Below, piece after piece: positions 1 to 8,687 of a DNA stretch of 64,000 nucleotides; position 1 is the stretch's first letter; every line of letters starts with the position of its first letter. Under the pieces are notes generated by a model. It was not told where the DNA came from and did no database searches. It saw nothing but the letters and a program-made list of their open reading frames with translations. Where the stretch lies: the NCBI RefSeq assembly GCF_017303055.1, contig NZ_JAEKJT010000009.1:1-64000 (forward strand). The letters are read 5' to 3'. The DNA is from Halomonas litopenaei. Lineage in GTDB: Bacteria > Pseudomonadota > Gammaproteobacteria > Pseudomonadales > Halomonadaceae. The position numbers and the translations under genes are program-made.

Positions 1-130
1 GTCTCGTTTGACGAGTCGCTTGCCTTGATATTTCAGTGACATTGTCACTGACTCATCGGCAAGCGCCCACATGAATTACCTGATCAATTTTTAAAGAGCG
101 TGCTCTTGACTCTAGTGAGCTCAAAGAGCG
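1..130 (-). promoter_or_regulatory. rRNA operon leader with boxB-boxA antitermination signals
   Basis: Read on the minus strand, 91-99 is GCTCTTTAA, the core of the rrn boxA element. It is preceded at 102-129 by a hairpin (GCTCTT-T-GA pairing with TCAAGAGC) in the position of boxB. Downstream is a perfect CAGTGAC/GTCACTG hairpin (34-40 with 44-50) nested in a GCTTGCC/GGCAAGC pair (17-23 with 58-64). This layout is typical of the leader ahead of 16S rRNA in Gammaproteobacteria, where NusB/S10 bind boxA and help elongation through structured RNA. The rRNA gene itself would lie left of position 1 and is not visible, so the assignment rests on the leader alone. Confidence 0.8.
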
Positions 131-194
131 TCTCGCTTTGCTGCACCGCAGCTCGAATCATCAACCCGAGCGCTTTGCTCAGCGCCCTGCGAGG

Positions 195-229
195 AAGGCG
201 TATTCTACAGAATCGAAGCGTTTCGTCAA
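195..229 (-). promoter_or_regulatory. rrn P1-type promoter
   Basis: On the minus strand there is a -35 box TTGACG (224-229), a 16-base spacer and a -10 box TAGAAT (202-207), followed by a GC-rich discriminator (ACGCC). Short spacing plus GC-rich discriminator is characteristic of growth-rate and ppGpp-regulated stable RNA promoters. It lies about 100 bases upstream of the boxB/boxA signals and fires leftwards. The boxes are visible in the sequence; the stringent regulation is inferred from family knowledge. Confidence 0.75.
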
Positions 230-299
230 GCGCTTTCTTTTGCGTCCCGCAAGCGATGCTCACAGACTTCAAAAGAGAGCGAAGCGTGCCTCAGCGCAT

Positions 300-817
300 C
301 TTTCGATGCCCTGTCGGCGACCCCGATCAAGTGGCGAGCATTTTACCGATTTCTCGTTGCTCGTCAAGCAGTGATTTTTCCGAGAAGCTTCAGAAAGCCT
401 TTTCAAATCAACTACTTTTACCACTCTTCACCGCCTGTGACGTTTGCTCGTCGCCGGCAGCGGATGCGTACTTTACGGATCTCGAGGCAGCTTGGCAATA
501 GCCTGACGTAAAAAAAGTGCGCACCGGCACATCGCCCTTATCCACACCCCTCTCCTCATGACACCTCAGTGGATAACCGTGCGCCCGAGCGGGGAGCACG
601 ATGGGCAAGCTGCAGGGCGTTCAAGTCCAGGAACCAAGCGCCGAAGGATAGGGAGAACAGCAGAGAGGGGGAAAAGCAGAGAGGGAGAGCCGAAGGCGAA
701 GGAAGGGAGCGGAAGAAGAAGAAAAGAGCGAGAACCGCTGATCGCGAGCAGAAAGCGGCTACGCCAGCCAGGCCGCGAGCTGGCAGAAATCCGCCAGCTC
801 GCTTAATCGACGGGAAC
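300..817. other. gene-free interval with a purine-rich tract
   Basis: No convincing gene lies between the rrn promoter and pssA. Open frames in this stretch are antisense or low-complexity and lack plausible products. A striking purine-rich run (about 640-740 on the plus strand, mostly G and A) lies downstream of the pssA stop, so any pssA read-through RNA would be pyrimidine-rich there. No clear terminator hairpin with a T tract was found. Confidence 0.5.
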
Positions 818-1648
818 TCAGGATTTCAGCTTGCGCATCAACGCCAATGCAGGACCGGATGCGACATAGGTTCCAAACAGCAACAACAGCATGACCGAAG
901 GCTCGATGGAGATCACCACAAAGCCAAGCACGATGGCCAGCAGCACCACAAAGGGTACGGGCCCTTTCAAGTCCACGTCCTTGAAGCTGTAATAGCGAAT
1001 ATTGCTGACCATCAAGATGCCGGCAGCACCCACCACCAGCAGCATCAGCAGCTTGAACCCGAGTGCAGTGGCATCGAAGCTGTGGAAGGTCCAGACGCTG
1101 GCAGCCACCAGTGCCGCCGCCGAGGGGCTGGGCAACCCGATAAACCATTTCTTGTCGACACTGCCGATCTGGACATTGAATCGCGCCAGCCTCAAGGCCG
1201 CGCAAGCGACATAAAGAAAGGCCACCACCCAACCCGTCTTGCCGATGTCCTGAAGAATCCAGGTGAAGGCGACAAGCCCGGGCGCCATGCCGAAGGAAAT
1301 CATGTCCGCCAGACTGTCATACTCCGCACCGAACTCACTTTGGGTATTGGTCAAACGCGCCACGCGCCCATCCAGCCCATCGAGCACCATGGCAATGAAG
1401 ATCGCTACCGACGCTGCAGTAAAGTCACCATTGAGAGCCGCCACCACAGCAAAGAAGCCGGAAAACAGCGCTGAGGTCGTAAACAGGTTGGGCAACAGGT
1501 AGATCCCCCGCCGGCGCACCTTCTTGCCGTCCTCCACTGCCTCCTCCACAACTTCGGACTCCCGCATGAAGGCGCTTGCCAGATCTTCTTCCTGCGACTC
1601 CCGCGGGGTCGGCTCACGCTTGCCTGCGTCTTCGCTCATCTCTGTCAT
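818..1648 (-). CDS. pssA: CDP-diacylglycerol--serine O-phosphatidyltransferase
   Basis: This membrane enzyme transfers phosphatidyl from CDP-diacylglycerol to L-serine, making phosphatidylserine, the precursor of phosphatidylethanolamine. The 276-residue protein carries the complete CDP-alcohol phosphatidyltransferase signature: D93-G94, A97-R98, G107, D111 and D115. Several hydrophobic segments follow, as expected for the integral-membrane type II-like family rather than the peripheral E. coli PssA. The first 45 residues are charged and probably cytoplasmic. The ATG at 1648 is the most upstream in frame; an ATG three codons later is equally possible since neither has a strong ribosome binding site. 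It lies downstream of ilvC on the same strand but is separated from it by a strong hairpin. Synteny of pssA with ilvC and ilvIH is common in Gammaproteobacteria. Confidence 0.93.
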   Translation of the reverse strand: MTEMSEDAGKREPTPRESQEEDLASAFMRESEVVEEAVEDGKKVRRRGIYLLPNLFTTSALFSGFFAVVAALNGDFTAASVAIFIAMVLDGLDGRVARLTNTQSEFGAEYDSLADMISFGMAPGLVAFTWILQDIGKTGWVVAFLYVACAALRLARFNVQIGSVDKKWFIGLPSPSAAALVAASVWTFHSFDATALGFKLLMLLVVGAAGILMVSNIRYYSFKDVDLKGPVPFVVLLAIVLGFVVISIEPSVMLLLLFGTYVASGPALALMRKLKS

Positions 1649-1788
1649 CCATTGGCTTCGGGTATGAAAGGCATTCTACACCACTCAACCTTCACCGCCC
1701 TGCCGACGTCAAGGCAACTCTTGTCTTACCCCAGACTCGTGATAGGACTCCCCACCTCAGGCGCGCTAACAGCGCGATGCCAGCAAAC

Positions 1789-1822
1789 GCAAAAGGGAGA
1801 AGCCTCGGCTTCTCCCTTTTGC
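1789..1822 (-). terminator. intrinsic terminator of ilvC
   Basis: A perfect 16-bp stem (1789-1804 with 1807-1822) closes on a very tight loop, and T-rich sequence forms its 3' arm on the minus strand. It lies about 50 bases past the ilvC stop and before pssA, so it should end ilvC transcripts and insulate pssA. Confidence 0.8.
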
Positions 1823-1871
1823 TATACGCCGGCAGTCTGGACGACCTGACGGTCGCCCAGACAGGGCTGCA

Positions 1872-2921
<1,050 letters not shown>

Positions 2922-3039
2922 TTAATAGGTCTTGTGGTGTTCAGCGTTGATGGCCACCCGCGCCGTCTTGTGCGGCGCTGGGCGAGTGTCGACCGGCCAT
3001 GACCAGGTCGCCCATCCATGCAGCCACCTTACCCGCGCA

Positions 3040-3075
3040 CCTGTATTGCGTAAAACGCTATATTTGCAATACTAC
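3040..3075. promoter_or_regulatory. candidate IlvY operator between ilvC and ilvY
   Basis: The divergent interval contains TATTGC (3044-3049) and its inverted partner GCAATA (3066-3071), with a second palindrome GCGT-AAA-ACGC (3048-3058) inside. Inverted repeats of this sort, with a T-N11-A core, are what LysR-type regulators bind. In enteric bacteria IlvY binds tandem operators between ilvY and ilvC and activates ilvC when acetolactate inducer is present. Location and symmetry are seen; the binding is inferred. Confidence 0.5.
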
Positions 3076-3126
3076 ATCCCAATATGTGAAACGCAGACAT
3101 TCCCTCTCTTTCTTGCTCGGTGCGAT

Positions 3127-4014
3127 ATGGACCTACGCCTGCTGAAACACTTTCTCGCCCTGGCGGACACCCTGCACTTTGGCCGCGCCAGCGAATCGTG
3201 CCATGTCAGCCCATCAACGCTTAGTCGCTCGATTCAACAGCTGGAGGACCAGCTCGGAGTGAGTCTGTTCCAACGCGACAACCGCCACGTCGTCATGACC
3301 CCTCAGGGGCATCACTTCCAGCGCTACGCCAAGGAAGCGCTGGAACAGTGGGAGCAGGTACGGCTGTCGCTCCAGTCGACGGCGATGCGCTTGAGCGGTG
3401 AAATCAGCATCTATTGCTCCGTGACGGCCAGCTACAGCTTCCTCTACAGCCTGCTGGCGGAGTTCCGTCAGCGCTATCCTGATATCGAGCTGAAGCTGCA
3501 TACCGGCGATCCGGCTCGGGCCATCCAGCGAGTCCTTAACGGCGAAGAGGACATGGCGATCACCTCGCGTCCCAGGCGAATGCCGGAAGGGCTCGCCTTC
3601 AAGTCACTGACCCGCTCGGCCCTCGTGTTCATTGCTCCCCAGGAGTCGCAGCCGTGGATTCCGCAGCAGCCGATGAGCCCCAGCCAACCACAGTGGCAGG
3701 GTGTTCCCATGATTCTGTCGGAGGGTGGGCTGTCGCGAGAGCTGGCTGACACCTGGTTCAAGGCGCTGGGGGTAAATCCGACGATCTACGCTCAGGTTGC
3801 CGGGCACGAGGCCATCGTCAGCATGGTCGGACTGGGCTTCGGGATCGGAGTCGTACCCCGTATCGTGCTGGAGGCAAGCCCTCTGGCTGAACGGGTCAGG
3901 ATGCTGCCGGTGAAGCCGGAACTGCCCTACTACGATGTGGGTCTATGCGTACTGGAGCGTCGCCTGAAGAGCCCGTTGATCGATGCCCTGTGGCAGGAAG
4001 TCGTGGAACGCTGA
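3127..4014 (+). CDS. ilvY: LysR-family transcriptional activator of ilvC
   Basis: This 295-residue regulator has an N-terminal winged helix-turn-helix (about residues 1-60, beginning MDLRLLKHFLALADT and including the typical SPSTLSRSIQQLE recognition segment). A C-terminal periplasmic-binding-protein-like effector domain follows from about 90. Divergent placement from ilvC and overall resemblance to IlvY identify it. IlvY senses acetolactate/acetohydroxybutyrate and activates ilvC. The frame is open upstream to 2932, but the ATG at 3127 fits the family N terminus; no strong ribosome binding site precedes it. It converges on ilvH and shares a bidirectional hairpin at 4030-4049. Confidence 0.9.
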   Translation: MDLRLLKHFLALADTLHFGRASESCHVSPSTLSRSIQQLEDQLGVSLFQRDNRHVVMTPQGHHFQRYAKEALEQWEQVRLSLQSTAMRLSGEISIYCSVTASYSFLYSLLAEFRQRYPDIELKLHTGDPARAIQRVLNGEEDMAITSRPRRMPEGLAFKSLTRSALVFIAPQESQPWIPQQPMSPSQPQWQGVPMILSEGGLSRELADTWFKALGVNPTIYAQVAGHEAIVSMVGLGFGIGVVPRIVLEASPLAERVRMLPVKPELPYYDVGLCVLERRLKSPLIDALWQEVVER

Positions 4015-4029
4015 CACCACCCATGAAAA

Positions 4030-4049
4030 CGCCGCCCCGAAGGGCGGCG
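4030..4049 (-). terminator. terminator between ilvY and ilvIH
   Basis: An 8-bp GC stem CGCCGCCC/GGGCGGCG closes on a CGAA loop. On the minus strand it is followed by GTTTTC, so it suits the end of the ilvIH transcript; it can also serve the converging ilvY. Confidence 0.75.
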
Positions 4050-4106
4050 CAAGGCGTGTGCAGTGAGCGCGAAAGCCAAGTGCTGGCCACACGATCACGA
4101 CCGCCG

Positions 4107-4598
4107 CTACAGGCTAAGCACCTTGTCACCACGGGCAATACCGGACACCCCGGTACGCGCCACTTCAAGGACGCCGACCGGCCCCATGGCCTGCAGAAAG
4201 GCATCGAGCTTTTCTGCATCTCCGGTGATCTGCACGGTATACAGACTCGGAGTCACATCGACAATCTGAGCCCGGAAGATATCCACCGTGCGCTTGACCT
4301 CGTCGCGGGCGGCACCCAGCGCTTTCACCTTCACCAGCATCAACTCTCGCTCGATGTGGTTGCCTTCGGTGAGATCCACCAGTTTGACCACATCAATCAA
4401 CTTGTTGAGATGCTTGGTGATCTGCTCGATCACCCGGTCATCGCCAACGGTGGTCACCGTCAGACGCGACAGTGTCGGGTCGTCTGTCGGCGCCACATTG
4501 AGGGTTTCAATGTTGAAGTTGCGCTGAGAAAACAGTCCCACGACCCGCGACAGCGCACCCGGTTCGTTTTCCATCAGAATCGAGATGATATGTCGCAT
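4107..4598 (-). CDS. ilvH: Acetolactate synthase small (regulatory) subunit
   Basis: Regulatory subunit of acetohydroxyacid synthase III. The 163-residue protein starts MRHIISILMENEPGALSR, the ACT-domain strand and loop that bind valine at the dimer interface, followed by a second C-terminal ACT-like domain from about residue 85. It boosts catalysis by the large subunit and confers valine feedback inhibition (family knowledge). Its ATG overlaps the ilvI stop by one base (TGATG), the usual sign of translational coupling in ilvIH operons. Confidence 0.97.
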   Translation of the reverse strand: MRHIISILMENEPGALSRVVGLFSQRNFNIETLNVAPTDDPTLSRLTVTTVGDDRVIEQITKHLNKLIDVVKLVDLTEGNHIERELMLVKVKALGAARDEVKRTVDIFRAQIVDVTPSLYTVQITGDAEKLDAFLQAMGPVGVLEVARTGVSGIARGDKVLSL

Positions 4599-6322
4599 CA
4601 GGTCCGCTCCGTCTTGGAAAGCAGCATGTCACGCATGGAGCCCAGGGGCACCTGCATCGGATAGACGTGCTCGTGCGGGTCCACCGCGACATCGAGGAAC
4701 ACCAGCTCATGGGTGTCTGCAAAGGTTCTTGCCAAGGCTTCCTCGAGATCTTCCTTCTTCTCGACCCTCAACGCCGTGAAGCCGTAGGACTGGATCAGCA
4801 TCTGGAAGTCCGGCAGCGACTCCATGTAAGAGTGCGCGTGACGCGACTTGTAGTTGAGGTCCTGCCACTGCCTCACCATCCCCAGGGAACCGTTGTTCAG
4901 ATTGATGATCTTGACCCCACCACCAAACTGCTTACAGGTGGAAAGCTCCTGCATCATCATCTGGAAGCTGCCTTCGCCGGTGACGCAGACGACTTCTTCC
5001 TCGGGGAAGTTCTGCTTGACGCCCATGGCCGCCGGAAACCCGAACCCCATCGTGCCCAGGCCACCAGACGTGATCAGGCGGTTGGGCTTGTCAAACTTGT
5101 AGTACTGAGCCGCAAACATCTGGTGCTGACCAACATCGGTGGTAACGAAGGCTTCACCCCGCGTTACCCGGCAGATGGCCTCGATGACTTCCTGGGGCTT
5201 GAGCACTTCTCCCGGCTTGGAGGGCTCGTAGAGCTTGCCCTTGCGGTCCTCGCGCCAACCATCGATTGTCTTCCACCAGTCCTTGAGTGCCTCCGGATTG
5301 GCAATCTCATGACCTTGCACCAGGCTGATCATCTCGTTGATCACACTGGCGGCCGGGCCCACGATCGGCACGTCTGCACGCACCGTCTTTGACACCGAGC
5401 TTGGGTCGATGTCGACGTGGATGATCTTCGCCGTAGGGCAAAACTTGGACGTGTTGTTGGTAACGCGATCGTCGAAGCGCGCACCGATGGCGATCACCAG
5501 ATCCGCATGGTGCATGGCCATGTTGGATTCGTAGCTACCGTGCATCCCCAGCCAGCCAAGGCACTGACTGTCACTCTGGGGATAAGCACCGATGCCCATC
5601 AACGTGGTGGTGATAGGAAAGCCAAGCTGCTTGACCAGATCGGTGAGCCCTTCGCTGGCACGCCCCTGTACGACACCGCCACCCGTATAGAAGACCGGAC
5701 GGCGCGCCTTCAGCATCAACTCCACCGCCTTCTTGATCTGACCGGTGTGGCCGCGGCTCACCGGGTTGTACGAGCGAATCTTTACCTTTTTCGGGTAGAC
5801 GTACTCGTAACGCTCGGTGGGGGCCGTCATATCTTTCGGGATATCGACCAGAACAGGACCAGGACGGCCCGTCGCTGCCAGGTAAAATGCCTTCTTCAGC
5901 ACCTCGGGAATTTCGCTGGGGTGCTTGATCGAGAAGCTATGTTTCACGATCGGGCGGGTCACACCGACGATATCGGTTTCCTGGAAGGCATCGTCACCAA
6001 TCAGGTGACTCATGACCTGACCGCAAAGCACGACCATCGGAATCGAGTCCATGTAAGCGGTCGCGATGCCGGTCACCGCGTTGGTGGCACCTGGACCAGA
6101 CGTCACCAGCACGACGCCAGGATTGCCCGAAGCACGCGCATAGCCGTCGGCGGCATGGGTGGCAGCCTGTTCGTGGCGCACGAGGATGTGCTTGACCTTG
6201 TCCTGACGGAACAAGGCGTCGTAGATGTGTAGCGCGGCGCCGCCTGGATAGCCGTAGATGTATTCCACGCCCTCATCCTGGAGGAAGCGGGCGATCATGT
6301 CCGCGCCTGAAAGCAATTCCAC
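4598..6322 (-). CDS. ilvI: Acetolactate synthase large (catalytic) subunit
   Basis: ThDP-dependent enzyme that condenses two pyruvates to 2-acetolactate, or pyruvate with 2-ketobutyrate, the first common step of branched-chain amino acid synthesis. The 574-residue protein has the N-terminal pyrimidine-binding domain with the catalytic glutamate E51 (RHEQAATHAADGYA). A central FAD-binding domain follows, then the C-terminal pyrophosphate domain with the ThDP/Mg motif from GEGSF to the IINLNN segment. The start codon is GTG at 6322, preceded by GGGGAG about nine bases away. It forms a two-gene operon with ilvH. Upstream lies about 300 bases of GC-rich leader with hairpins, suggesting attenuation-like control. 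Confidence 0.96.
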   Translation of the reverse strand: MELLSGADMIARFLQDEGVEYIYGYPGGAALHIYDALFRQDKVKHILVRHEQAATHAADGYARASGNPGVVLVTSGPGATNAVTGIATAYMDSIPMVVLCGQVMSHLIGDDAFQETDIVGVTRPIVKHSFSIKHPSEIPEVLKKAFYLAATGRPGPVLVDIPKDMTAPTERYEYVYPKKVKIRSYNPVSRGHTGQIKKAVELMLKARRPVFYTGGGVVQGRASEGLTDLVKQLGFPITTTLMGIGAYPQSDSQCLGWLGMHGSYESNMAMHHADLVIAIGARFDDRVTNNTSKFCPTAKIIHVDIDPSSVSKTVRADVPIVGPAASVINEMISLVQGHEIANPEALKDWWKTIDGWREDRKGKLYEPSKPGEVLKPQEVIEAICRVTRGEAFVTTDVGQHQMFAAQYYKFDKPNRLITSGGLGTMGFGFPAAMGVKQNFPEEEVVCVTGEGSFQMMMQELSTCKQFGGGVKIINLNNGSLGMVRQWQDLNYKSRHAHSYMESLPDFQMLIQSYGFTALRVEKKEDLEEALARTFADTHELVFLDVAVDPHEHVYPMQVPLGSMRDMLLSKTERT

Positions 6323-6987
6323 AGATGTATCTCCCCTGGAGGTCTCGAGTGCGATTCGTACCGGTTATCGGCACGAAGTCGAGTGCAGCGATATGCTGCT
6401 GCCGGCGCACCGGCACCTGATGCCAAACCCTGGCGTCCGTCGGCCCGGTTGGGGCCTGCACTCTCATCACGGCGGGTCACCGCGTCGGGGCGTTGGCCAG
6501 GCGGGGCGGTTAACCCTCACCTGGAAGTCCTTCGGCGGGTAGAGGCACGCAGGCCTACCCTTCACGCGGCGTTGGGGGGTCTCCCATGGTGCCGCGCCCG
6601 CAGTCAGGAACCCACAAGATTCCAATAGCGCCCAGTGACTGTCAACCGCCGTTCTTGACCCGCACGCTCCCTGCACCGTGCAGGCCATCCCGTTATCGCT
6701 GTGATGGATCACCTGCAGTGGCCATGCCCACGACCAATGTCTAAGCCCTGGAGCTCGAAGTATTCCTGCTTGGCTGCTGTAATGAGATGGACAGGTGACA
6801 CGATTCACTCTTTCACATCCAGCTCATCGTCACCACACGAACCAAGCCTGTAACGCGCGAGTGCGCTCTTGGGCAACACCTTCGCGGGCACTTGGCCGAG
6901 AGCACAAGACGCCGCATTAGTGAATCGATTCATCTTTTCATCATGCTCTCTTTGACGACAATCACAACAGCTCAACGAGGACTCGCC
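6323..6987. other. divergent intergenic region between ilvI and a sugar transporter
   Basis: No supported gene is present in these 665 bases. On the minus strand a TTGACA (6640-6645) could be the -35 of the ilvI promoter, though no convincing -10 follows. The leader then contains two compact hairpins: GGCCC/GGGCC (around 6443-6457) and TGCCGG/CCGGCA (around 6400-6415). A short frame near 6566-6600 on the minus strand starts with ATG but is not rich in Leu, Val or Ile, so a classical leader peptide was not recognised. The right part holds the upstream sequence of the plus-strand transporter. Confidence 0.4.
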
Positions 6988-8364
6988 ATGTCCAGAATCG
7001 TCCAATGGTCCATCACCGTCGCCCTTGCGGGCTTTCTCTTCGGCTTCGACACGGCGGTCATTTCCGGCGCCGACAAGCCGATTCAATCCCTGTGGGGGCT
7101 AAGCGACCTGCAGCATGGCCTGCTGATCATGTCGATGGCGCTGTGGGGCACAGTCATCGGTGCCATTTTCGGCAACTGGCCCACCGATACGCTCGGCCGG
7201 CGCGCCACCCTATTGATGATCGGCGTCTTGTATCTGGTCTCTGCGGTGGGGTCGGCCATCGTGTCCGATCCTTGGCTATTTGCCTTCTTCCGTCTGATCG
7301 GAGGGATTGGCGTGGGGATTTCTTCCGTCGCCGCGCCAACCTACATTTCGGAAATCGCCCCACCGCGCCAGCGTGGCTTTCTCGTTGCCCTTTATCAGTT
7401 CAACATCGTGTTTGGCATCCTGATGGCGTTCGTGTCGAACTATGTGATCGGCAGCGTGATCGGTGATGACGCCTGGCGCTGGATGCTCGGCATTGAGGCC
7501 GTTCCTGCGCTGATCTACACCCTGATGATCACCCGTGTGCCACGCAGTCCACGCTGGCTGATCCTGAACAAGAACGCTATCGAGGAAGCGGCAAGCGTGC
7601 TGCGCTTGATCAATCCCGCAGCAGACGTGGATGCCGACATCGCCGCCATCCGTGACGCAGAAGCGCAAGAGCAGTCTGCCAAAGCCCCCTTCTTTTCACG
7701 ACGCTATCGCCTACCGCTTCTTCTGGCCTTTCTGATTGCCTTCTTCAACCAACTCTCAGGCATCAACTTCATCATCTACTATGCTCCGCGAGTGCTCGAG
7801 GCAGCCGAGCTGGGCAGCCAAGCTGCCTTGCTGTCCACCGCTGGCATCGGATTGGTCAATCTCATCTTTACCATGATCGGCATGTCGCTGATTGATCGCT
7901 TCGGGCGACGCACGCTGCTGTTTATAGGATCGGCGGGATACCTGGTCTCTCTGGTCATGATCTCACGAGCCTTCTTTGCAGAGGCGCTAGGCGGCATCGA
8001 GGTTCCCATGCTGCTGGCACTGTTTATCGCGGCCCACGCCATCAGCCAGGGTGCCGTTATCTGGGTCTTTATCTCGGAGGTGTTTCCCAACCACGTGCGC
8101 GCCCGAGGACAATCGTTTGGCGCCTCCATTCACTGGGTATTTGCGGCGCTGATTACCTTGGTCATGCCCTGGATTCTCAGCACCTTCAATGGTGGCCCGG
8201 TGTTTGCTTTCTTCGCCCTCATGATGCTGCTGCAACTGCTTTTCGTGATGTTCCTGATGCCTGAAACCAAGAACGTCAGTCTGGAAGAGCTGCAACGACA
8301 TCTGGTAGGCGACAACGTCAGGCTGCGTCGCGTCCGCCTTTCCGGGGCACGTGTCCTGCGCTGA
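6988..8364 (+). CDS. Sugar porter family MFS transporter
   Basis: A 458-residue inner-membrane sugar:proton symporter of the major facilitator superfamily with about twelve hydrophobic segments. Sugar-porter signatures are visible: the GR-R loop after TM2 (DTLGRRAT), an SPRWL motif at the end of the N-terminal half, QLSGINFIIYYAP in TM7 (the QQxxGxNxxxYY sugar-binding motif) and RFGRRTLL between TM8 and TM9. It resembles XylE/GalP/IolT-type porters, but the substrate cannot be read from sequence. The frame opens 32 codons earlier, but the ATG at 6988 has a GAGGA ribosome binding site and gives the normal N terminus. It stands alone, divergent from ilvI and convergent with clpB. Confidence 0.9.
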   Translation: MSRIVQWSITVALAGFLFGFDTAVISGADKPIQSLWGLSDLQHGLLIMSMALWGTVIGAIFGNWPTDTLGRRATLLMIGVLYLVSAVGSAIVSDPWLFAFFRLIGGIGVGISSVAAPTYISEIAPPRQRGFLVALYQFNIVFGILMAFVSNYVIGSVIGDDAWRWMLGIEAVPALIYTLMITRVPRSPRWLILNKNAIEEAASVLRLINPAADVDADIAAIRDAEAQEQSAKAPFFSRRYRLPLLLAFLIAFFNQLSGINFIIYYAPRVLEAAELGSQAALLSTAGIGLVNLIFTMIGMSLIDRFGRRTLLFIGSAGYLVSLVMISRAFFAEALGGIEVPMLLALFIAAHAISQGAVIWVFISEVFPNHVRARGQSFGASIHWVFAALITLVMPWILSTFNGGPVFAFFALMMLLQLLFVMFLMPETKNVSLEELQRHLVGDNVRLRRVRLSGARVLR

Positions 8365-8394
8365 ACGATGGGCCAGCGAGAGACCTGGCACCGC

Positions 8395-8497
8395 TATCAA
8401 CATTGCCCGGCCCTGCTGTCACAATAGCCCGGCCCAGCTATCACAATAGCCCGGCCCAGCTGTCACAATAGCCCGCCCCTGCTATCAAAAAGCCCGC
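8395..8497. repeat. 22-bp tandem repeat, four full copies plus a partial one
   Basis: Units begin at 8395, 8417, 8439, 8461 and 8483. The consensus starts TRTCACAATAGCCCG and ends CCCWGC; copies two and three differ at one base only. The fifth copy is truncated and merges into the clpB terminator stem, which suggests the array grew by duplication of the terminator's own flank. There are no spacers, so this is not a CRISPR array. Confidence 0.9.
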
Positions 8498-8518
8498 CGG
8501 GTGGGGAACCGGGCGGGC
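8487..8518 (-). terminator. intrinsic terminator, clpB direction
   Basis: Read on the minus strand, GCCCGCC (8512-8518) pairs with GGCGGGC (8492-8498) around a GGTT-rich loop, and five T residues follow at 8491-8487. This is a canonical rho-independent terminator for leftward transcription from clpB. Confidence 0.8.
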
Positions 8519-8622
8519 AAGGGGGTCACAGGACGCAACCTGAACTTCAGTATAGCGAGAGGCATGAAATCTGCCTGATAACGCTTACCGATACTTCATA
8601 ACAGCAAAGACTGTAAGTGAAC

Positions 8623-8649
8623 TCATCCCCTTCATGAGGAAGGGGATGA
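8623..8649 (-). terminator. stem-loop just past clpB
   Basis: A perfect 10-bp stem TCATCCCCTT/AAGGGGATGA with a 7-base loop lies about 40 bases past the clpB stop. It lacks a T tract, so it may stabilise the 3' end or assist the stronger terminator further on. Confidence 0.5.
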
Positions 8650-8687
8650 CACCCAAGGGCTTAAACAGACGGACGACCGGGCACACG

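Larger units (their letters stand above)
8365..8687. other. convergent intergenic region with tandem repeats and terminators
   Basis: This 323-base stretch between the transporter and clpB has no gene. It contains a 22-bp tandem repeat (8395-8497) and two hairpins, described separately. The remaining bases around 8521-8620 show no recognisable feature. Confidence 0.6.

Noticed and set aside
569-1474. A 301-codon plus-strand frame across the pssA region
   Set aside because: It is antisense to pssA over most of its length and its beginning is the low-complexity purine tract.
6467-6808. A 113-codon minus-strand frame upstream of ilvI
   Set aside because: No recognisable product and no ribosome binding site; it covers the likely ilvI promoter and leader.
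8395-8497. Possible CRISPR array
   Set aside because: Repeats are directly adjacent with no spacers, and there are no cas genes.
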